Origin: Moraxella sp.
GTDB taxonomy: Bacteria; Pseudomonadota; Gammaproteobacteria; Pseudomonadales; Moraxellaceae
Length of the DNA: 44,821 bases
Assembly (NCBI GenBank): GCA_030530785.1
Contig: JAUMUJ010000016.1
Location: 1 to 44,821, forward strand
Reading direction: 5' to 3'
The notes beneath the pieces were generated by a model. It worked only from the letters and a program-made list of their open reading frames with translations, searched no databases and was not told the DNA's origin. Positions 39,909 to 44,821 of this stretch are shown here, piece by piece. Numbering within the stretch: position 1 is the stretch's first letter; each line of letters opens with the position of its first letter. The translations under genes and the position numbers were made by a program.

Positions 39909-41360
39909 TCATTTGGGTGCAGAGGTTTTTCCTAAGTTTTTGCCTTGCGGACTGATTAAATACCAAGTATTGTGTTGTTTGGCTTTGGTGTAACCATTGG
40001 CAAGCGGTCTAAAATCATCATAGCTTGGCGATACGATGATACTGCCCGTCAAAATATTTGCAATGCCATAATGATTGCCTTGTTTTAGGTACAGATTGCC
40101 ATTATGAAAATTGCTGATTTCATCGTAAATAATGGGTAAAACCTGCTTACCTTCGGGATTTAAAAAGCCGTTTTTATTGCCTTGTCTTACCCCATAACCA
40201 TAAAATATTTTATTATCATGATTATATTCATGTTTTATGCCATCATAGATGGTTGGGGTGATTTCTATACCTTGTGCGTTAATTAAGCCAATTTTGCCAT
40301 TGTTAATGTATTCGCTCACACCATGAGAAAAACCGATGATATTATCATAAACATCGGTGGTGATGGGTTCTCCATAATAATTAAGGAGCAGTTTTTTGCC
40401 TTGATGATTGGTGGCGATGATGATGTTTTCTCCAAATTGTGGCGATAATTTTCGGTAATTAAAATCAATGATGGTATTATTATGCTTATCCACCGCTCCC
40501 CAATGAATATTATTGTTGATATTTTTACCCACAACAAAAATCATTTTATCGCCTAATAAATGGGGGTGTTGGGCATATTGATATTGGGGTTCTATCACTT
40601 CTTGACCTGTTTCATCAAGATAGCCGTACAACTCATGATTTAACATAGAAAATCTGGCATAGCCATCATGAAAACCACTGATATTGACATATTCTGGCTC
40701 AATGATGATGTTGCCGTTAAGGTCTGCCACGCCATCTAGGTTGGACGATGTGTTAAATAATACCTTGTCGTCCATGACGTGAATGGATTGATAGGTCGGT
40801 GTAAAAATCTCTTTGCCAGACAAATCAACCAAGCCTACTTTTAAGGTGTCATCTAACAGACTGCCGTGATTATGTACTTTTGCCAAGCCATTTTCAAACC
40901 CAAAGGCAGAGCCGTATTTTAAGGCGATGACAAGTCGTCCTTTTTTATCTATATAGCCCCAGTTTTTATTGGATTTGACGGCAATACGATTTTGGTGTAA
41001 TAATGCCATGTCATCAAAATAAATGGGTGTTAGCTCTTTGCCTGTTTTGATGTCAAGCAGACCGAATTTATCGTCTTGCTTGACTTTGGCAACACCATCA
41101 CCCAAAAAAAAGATGTCATCATAAATGATGGCACTGATTAGGCGACCGTTTTTATCCATCAGTCCTTGTTTATTTTCTTGTTCAATGATGGCGATATCAT
41201 CATCATTTAAGCAATAAACTTTCACATCTGATAAATTATTTTTAAGGGTGGGGCGAATACAATCTAGCTCTACTAAGCCGTCTTTATTAATGACACTTAG
41301 CTCATGGGCGTGTGCTACCATCATCAATAAAATACTGACAGCGATTACATAAAATTTCAT
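39909..41360 (-). CDS. Exported WG-repeat protein
   Basis: A 483-residue protein with a Sec-type signal peptide (MKFYVIAVSILLMMVAHAHE, cleavage probably after HA). It has about nine to ten WG (KWG) repeats of 45-50 residues, each with a G-hydrophobic-hydrophobic turn such as WGYIDKKGRLVI, YGYLDETGQEVI and IGLINAQGIEIT. WG repeats form beta-propeller-like folds and mediate protein contacts at the cell surface or in the periplasm. Function unknown. It follows transaldolase by 15 bases on the same strand. Confidence 0.85.
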   Translation of the reverse strand: MKFYVIAVSILLMMVAHAHELSVINKDGLVELDCIRPTLKNNLSDVKVYCLNDDDIAIIEQENKQGLMDKNGRLISAIIYDDIFFLGDGVAKVKQDDKFGLLDIKTGKELTPIYFDDMALLHQNRIAVKSNKNWGYIDKKGRLVIALKYGSAFGFENGLAKVHNHGSLLDDTLKVGLVDLSGKEIFTPTYQSIHVMDDKVLFNTSSNLDGVADLNGNIIIEPEYVNISGFHDGYARFSMLNHELYGYLDETGQEVIEPQYQYAQHPHLLGDKMIFVVGKNINNNIHWGAVDKHNNTIIDFNYRKLSPQFGENIIIATNHQGKKLLLNYYGEPITTDVYDNIIGFSHGVSEYINNGKIGLINAQGIEITPTIYDGIKHEYNHDNKIFYGYGVRQGNKNGFLNPEGKQVLPIIYDEISNFHNGNLYLKQGNHYGIANILTGSIIVSPSYDDFRPLANGYTKAKQHNTWYLISPQGKNLGKTSAPK

Positions 41361-41375
41361 GATGGCAATTCCGTA

Positions 41376-42296
41376 TTAGGCATTAAATAATTTGGCGTGC
41401 AAATCTGACCGAGCTTTAATAAATCCATCAATGCCTTTTAAGAGCAGTTCATTAAGCGGTGAGCTGTCTTGGGTGGTTTTAAAATGGCTTTCATCAATGG
41501 CGGTGGGGCGTGTTAGGGGATTATCGCCTGGGGTTAATTGACGCACCACATCGGTATTCATGCTGGCTAATTCATCAAGCAAAGTGGGTGAAATGGTCAA
41601 AAGGTCGCACCCTGCTAAGGCAAGGATTTGGGCGGTGGAGCGAAAACTTGCCCCCATAATCTCGGTAGTGTAGCCATGAGATTTATAAAAATGATAAATA
41701 TTTTTAACCGAGTTTACGCCCAAATCATCAGAAATATCAATCTCTTGGCGGTTTTCTTGTGCTTTTTGCCAGTCGGTTAATCGCCCCACAAATGGCGAGA
41801 TGAGCTGTACACCAGCATCTGCACACCCACGAGCTTGGGTATCAGTAAACAGTAGGGTAAGATTGCACTTGACACCTTGTTTTTGTAGGATTTCGGCAGA
41901 TTTAATGCCCTGCCAAGTAGATGCAATTTTAATCAAGATACGGCTGGTATCCACGCCTAATTTGTCATAAAGCTCCATGAATGCCAGAGCGTGTTGGACA
42001 GTTTTGTCGGTGTCAAATGAATGGCGAGCGTCCACTTCGGTGGAAACCCGACCGTCTATGTGGGTTAGGATTTGTTTGCCAAGTTCGGCGGTCAGGCGGT
42101 CTATGGTGTCATCGGCAGGCAGTCCTAAACCTTTGATTTGGCGGATAAGTTCGTCATGTTCGCCAGACAGTAGGGCGTTTGTTACCAAACTTGGGTTGGT
42201 GGTGGCATCTTGTGGACGCAAGCGAGCGATGGCAGATAGGTCGCCTGTATCAGCAACGATGGTGGTGTATTTGGCAAGCTGGGTGAGTGCATTCAT
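41376..42296 (-). CDS. tal: Transaldolase
   Basis: Pentose phosphate pathway enzyme that moves a dihydroxyacetone unit. The 306-residue protein has the TalB-type N-terminus DTGDLSAIARLRPQDATTNP and the Schiff-base lysine region RILIKIASTWQGIKSAEILQ (Lys at about residue 125). FRSTAQILALAGCDLLTISP follows in the C-terminal half. Length is usual. It is divergent from xseB and probably cotranscribed with the WG-repeat gene. Confidence 0.95.
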   Translation of the reverse strand: MNALTQLAKYTTIVADTGDLSAIARLRPQDATTNPSLVTNALLSGEHDELIRQIKGLGLPADDTIDRLTAELGKQILTHIDGRVSTEVDARHSFDTDKTVQHALAFMELYDKLGVDTSRILIKIASTWQGIKSAEILQKQGVKCNLTLLFTDTQARGCADAGVQLISPFVGRLTDWQKAQENRQEIDISDDLGVNSVKNIYHFYKSHGYTTEIMGASFRSTAQILALAGCDLLTISPTLLDELASMNTDVVRQLTPGDNPLTRPTAIDESHFKTTQDSSPLNELLLKGIDGFIKARSDLHAKLFNA

Positions 42297-42374
42297 GGTG
42301 TTTTCCTGATAAAATAAGGCTTAAAATAGCACATTTTGACGATTTTGGCAAAGGTGGGCGACAGATGTGATTTG

Positions 42375-42383
42375 TGTTACAAT
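42375..42383 (+). promoter_or_regulatory. Extended -10 promoter for xseB
   Basis: TGTTACAAT, identical to the -10 element of the CRISPR operon, lies 26 bases before the xseB ATG and would start transcription near 42390, ahead of the AAGGAG at 42397. Confidence 0.55.
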
Positions 42384-42409
42384 GGTCCACTTTGTTAAGG
42401 AGAAATCAG

Positions 42410-42619
42410 ATGAGTAGCCCCAAAAATTTCCAAGAAGCCTATGAAATTTTAAAAGCCAACGCCCAGAGTATAGAAAACAGCGATGAGTTAGACATTGATA
42501 ATCTGGTGGCAACCATAGAGCAATCCATAGACGCTTATAAAGTGTGTTTGGCACGCATTCAGGCGGTTGAATGTGCCTTAGATAAAGCCTTTGACGAAGT
42601 ATCGCCAAGTGAGAATTAA
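42410..42619 (+). CDS. xseB: Exodeoxyribonuclease VII small subunit
   Basis: A 69-residue helical protein. The pattern NFQEAYEILKANAQSIENSD with LDIDNLVATIEQSIDAYKVC and a further helix resembles XseB, whose several copies decorate XseA. Start ATG 42410 has AAGGAG at 42397-42402. The large subunit is not adjacent. It ends one base before the TerD-domain gene. Confidence 0.82.
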   Translation: MSSPKNFQEAYEILKANAQSIENSDELDIDNLVATIEQSIDAYKVCLARIQAVECALDKAFDEVSPSEN

Positions 42620-42620
42620 A

Positions 42621-43289
42621 ATGAGTGAACATACCAACAGTTCGTTATCATCATATTTTAGTCCAAAAACCTTAACGCAATTTGGTGTAACGGGGATTAG
42701 CTTGGTTGCGTCTGTGTCGTATATGAATACGTCTTTTAAAAAGGGGGGCATAAATCCATTATTGCGTAAAATACCCATCATTAAAAACCTAACGCCCGTT
42801 AAAGAGTGCATGATTGAGATGGATTTGGACTTGTCTTGTGTGGTATTAGACGATAAAAAAAACATCATTGATGTGATTTGGTATGGGCAATTATCCAATC
42901 ATGATGACAGTATTTATCATGGCGGCGATGGTTTGATGGGAGCTATGGATTTTGAGCAAAGATTACACCATCAAGAGCAAATTCATGTTCGTTTATCACA
43001 ATTATCAAAAAACGCTCATGAGTTGCTATTTTTTGTCAGCAGTTATCACTTTCATGATTTGTGTTTGGCAAATAAGGGTGTGTTAAAATTGTCTGATAAT
43101 GAAAATAACACCATTCATAAATACCACCTTAGCGACATACAAAAAGGCATTCATGCGGTATTGGCATGGCGTATTTTACGTCAAAGCGATGATTTTTTGA
43201 TAAAAGCTCCCTTTGCTCCCGTCATAATTAAGGATAATAATCCAAAAGTTTTTATACAAACCTTAAAATCCTTTGCCGCTCAATCTTAA
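42621..43289 (+). CDS. TerD-domain protein
   Basis: A 222-residue protein with a TerD/CABP-like calcium-binding fold. An N-terminal region of about 55 residues is followed by ECMIEMDLDLSCVVLDDKKN and IIDVIWYGQL, then HGGDGLMGAMDF and EQIHVRLSQLSKNAHELLFF, matching the TerD pattern DLDxSCxxLD...VWYGxL...GD...DDExIxVxLxxL. TerD family members are tied to tellurite and stress resistance, but this one stands alone without terA/B/C/Z. Function here is unknown. It lies between xseB and a LysO-type exporter in one direction. Confidence 0.8.
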   Translation: MSEHTNSSLSSYFSPKTLTQFGVTGISLVASVSYMNTSFKKGGINPLLRKIPIIKNLTPVKECMIEMDLDLSCVVLDDKKNIIDVIWYGQLSNHDDSIYHGGDGLMGAMDFEQRLHHQEQIHVRLSQLSKNAHELLFFVSSYHFHDLCLANKGVLKLSDNENNTIHKYHLSDIQKGIHAVLAWRILRQSDDFLIKAPFAPVIIKDNNPKVFIQTLKSFAAQS

Positions 43290-43292
43290 TTC

Positions 43293-44201
43293 ATGCAAAA
43301 CTTTTTAACCTTAGTGCTGATTTTGTTGCCCATGTTTGTTGGGTTTTTTGTGCCAAATACGCCATCGCTGACTAAAAAAAGCGAACAAGGGTTAAATTAT
43401 TTGGTATTTATCATTTTAATCGTGATAGGCATTGAGCTGGGTTTTGTAGAAAATATTTCCCAAAAGGTGGGCGATATTTTGATTTATTTGGGGTGTTTGC
43501 TGATTTTGACGATTGGTTTTGGCAGTTTGGGCTTATATATTTTTGAAAAAGTCATCGGTTATCCCTATCCAAAAAATCATCACGCCAATACATCATCGTC
43601 TCATCATTTATTGTCTGGTCTAATTCAGCCGATGTGTATTTTGGTAGGATTTGTGATGGCAAAATCATTCCCCATGTTGTATTTACCGCAACACATCATT
43701 ACGGCACTGTTGATGGCACTGCTTTTTTTGGTGGGGATTTGCCTAAATGGGTCGGGCATAAGTTTAAAGCAGGCGTTATTTAACCGCTATGGTGTCAAGC
43801 TTAGCCTTGTGTTTATGGGGGCGACACTCATGGGCGGGGCGATGTTTTCGCTGATGTTTAAAGAGGTGTCGCTGTGGCAGGGCTTGGCATTGGCATCGGG
43901 TTTTGGTTGGTATTCGTTGTCGGGTACGGTAATGACAGAAGCCTATGGGGTCATTTGGGGGAGTGTGGCACTGTTTAATGACTTGGGGCGGGAGCTGTTG
44001 GCACTTGTGTTTATCCCTCATGTCATGCGGTATCGTCCTGCTGTTGCCATCGGGCTTGGTGGTGTTACCAGCTTGGATTTTACGTTGCCTGTTTTGACAC
44101 AATCGGGCGGTATTCAAATCACGCCATTGGTAGTCAGTTTCGGGTTTATCACCAATGTGGTGTCGCCGATTTTGATGGTGGTGTTTAGTGCCATCGGATA
44201 A
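43293..44201 (+). CDS. lysO: LysO-family lysine exporter
   Basis: A 302-residue membrane protein with about eight to nine hydrophobic segments, resembling LysO (YbjE, DUF340), which exports lysine and its toxic analogue thialysine. The C-terminal half has the family motifs GFGWYSLSGTVMTEAYG, LFNDLGRELLALVFIP and LGGVTSLDFTLPVLTQSGG. It starts four bases after the TerD-domain gene. No clear terminator follows. Confidence 0.88.
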   Translation: MQNFLTLVLILLPMFVGFFVPNTPSLTKKSEQGLNYLVFIILIVIGIELGFVENISQKVGDILIYLGCLLILTIGFGSLGLYIFEKVIGYPYPKNHHANTSSSHHLLSGLIQPMCILVGFVMAKSFPMLYLPQHIITALLMALLFLVGICLNGSGISLKQALFNRYGVKLSLVFMGATLMGGAMFSLMFKEVSLWQGLALASGFGWYSLSGTVMTEAYGVIWGSVALFNDLGRELLALVFIPHVMRYRPAVAIGLGGVTSLDFTLPVLTQSGGIQITPLVVSFGFITNVVSPILMVVFSAIG

Positions 44202-44254
44202 ATGTTAATTATGTTATCATATTTCCATTTTTTTGAAACAGCAAATTTCTGCCG

Positions 44255-44309
44255 TGTTACAATTTTGGTAAAATTAGTGCTTGTATTTTGTTAAAAAATT
44301 GTGGATAAT
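44255..44309 (+). promoter_or_regulatory. Promoter region of tonB (two candidates)
   Basis: TGTTACAAT at 44255-44263 is an extended -10 element. A second candidate is TTGTAT (44281-44286), 17 bases and GATAAT (44304-44309). The second would start transcription near 44316, inside the Fur-like box that follows. Confidence 0.45.
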
Positions 44310-44317
44310 AGCAAACC

Positions 44318-44332
44318 TGATAATTGTTATCG
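44318..44332 (+). promoter_or_regulatory. Fur box ahead of tonB
   Basis: TGATAATTGTTATCG matches the 7-1-7 Fur consensus TGATAATnATTATCA at 12 of 14 defined positions. It overlaps the predicted start of transcription, so iron-dependent repression of tonB is expected. Confidence 0.6.
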
Positions 44333-44417
44333 TTTTGATTTTAAAAATGGGTCTCTTTTGATTGTAACAAATCTGATTGATGGGTTTGGTGTGTCATGTA
44401 ATGTTGGGGCATTTTAG

Positions 44418-44821
44418 ATGAGCCAATTGATTAAAAATTCTAATAAGTACACCGCATTGGCTGTTGCTGTCGCACTTGGGCTTCATGGGTTGGCGGGTTT
44501 TGGATTGGCAACGATGAAAATGCTCATCATAGAGCCACCTAAAATCGTACCCCCCATAGAGATTCAAATGCTCACCATCACTAACCACGAAGAGTCGCCA
44601 GAGCCACCCAAGCCTGTGGTTGCCCCTGTGGTTATCCCAAAACCAACCCCAGCACTTACCCCAAAACCGTCCACATCAGCACCACAAGCCAGTCCTGCCC
44701 CTGCCCCTGCTTCCCCACCTGTTCAAAAATTGGCATCTTTGCCACCAAAGGCAGAACCAAAACCAGAGCCGTCAAAAGCAGAACCGATTAAAAAAGAACC
44801 ACCCAAGACTGAGCCAAAAAC
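44418..44821 (+). CDS. tonB: TonB energy transducer, N-terminal part (cut by window end)
   Basis: Protein coupling inner-membrane proton-motive force to outer-membrane receptors. 134 codons are visible. After a short cytoplasmic start (MSQLIKNSNKYTALAVAVAL) comes one membrane helix containing the conserved His-type GLHGLAGFGLATMKML. A long Pro-rich region then spans the periplasm (PEPPKPVVAP, PKPTPALTPKPS, AEPKPEPSKAEPIKKEPPK). The C-terminal receptor-binding domain lies beyond the window. A Fur box upstream supports the call. Confidence 0.85.
   Translation, partial: MSQLIKNSNKYTALAVAVALGLHGLAGFGLATMKMLIIEPPKIVPPIEIQMLTITNHEESPEPPKPVVAPVVIPKPTPALTPKPSTSAPQASPAPAPASPPVQKLASLPPKAEPKPEPSKAEPIKKEPPKTEPK

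Overview
The window looks like a chromosome segment from a Moraxellaceae gammaproteobacterium, most likely Moraxella. This rests on an AT-rich composition with AT-rich intergenic regions, gamma-type housekeeping genes (prmB-aroC, ihfB-lapA-pyrF, ypjD next to ffh, a separate rlmKL and ttcA), and frequent extended -10 promoters of the TGnTAnnAT type. The species is inferred from protein resemblance and gene order, not from a search.

Left flank, 1-21.1 kb: ordinary chromosome. Protein and rRNA/tRNA modification genes (prmB, rsmJ, rlmKL, ttcA, tsaB), central metabolism (aroC, pyrF, nrdA, leuA, hpt), envelope functions (uppP, lapA, mscS) and targeting (ffh) are interspersed with small lipoproteins. 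Two lipoprotein genes are broken: one by an in-frame TAA beside an intact paralogue, the other by a frameshift at a T7 run.

Centre, 21.1-37.9 kb: a complete type III-B (Cmr) CRISPR-Cas island in two apparent transcription blocks, all on the + strand. Block 1 is a CARF protein of the Csm6/NE0113 type, cmr1, cmr2/cas10, cmr3, cmr4, cmr5, cmr6 and a Card1/Can2-like CARF nuclease. Its likely promoter has a 12-T tract between the -35 and -10 elements. A strong hairpin terminator follows. Block 2 is csx16 (putative ring nuclease), a TPR-like protein, a short-chain dehydrogenase, a Gfo/Idh/MocA oxidoreductase, cas6, a first cas2, cas1 and a second cas2. It is followed by a leader with a consensus-like promoter and an array of 14 repeats (36 bp) and 13 spacers. 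Cas10 lacks the N-terminal HD nuclease domain but keeps the GGDD cyclase motif, so the interference logic appears to rest on Cmr4 RNA cleavage plus cyclic-oligoadenylate signalling, with two CARF proteins and Csx16 handling the signal. The most unusual part is the TPR + SDR + Gfo/Idh/MocA trio spliced tightly into the adaptation/processing operon, together with the cas2-cas1-cas2 arrangement.

Right flank, 37.9-44.8 kb: ordinary chromosome again. Rubredoxin, an alpha/beta hydrolase and an FAH-family hydrolase run leftward into the end of the CRISPR array. Then come a WG-repeat exported protein and transaldolase (both leftward), xseB, a TerD-domain protein and a LysO-type exporter (rightward), and the start of tonB behind a probable Fur box, cut by the window end. 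No tRNA or rRNA genes, insertion sequences or transposases were seen.
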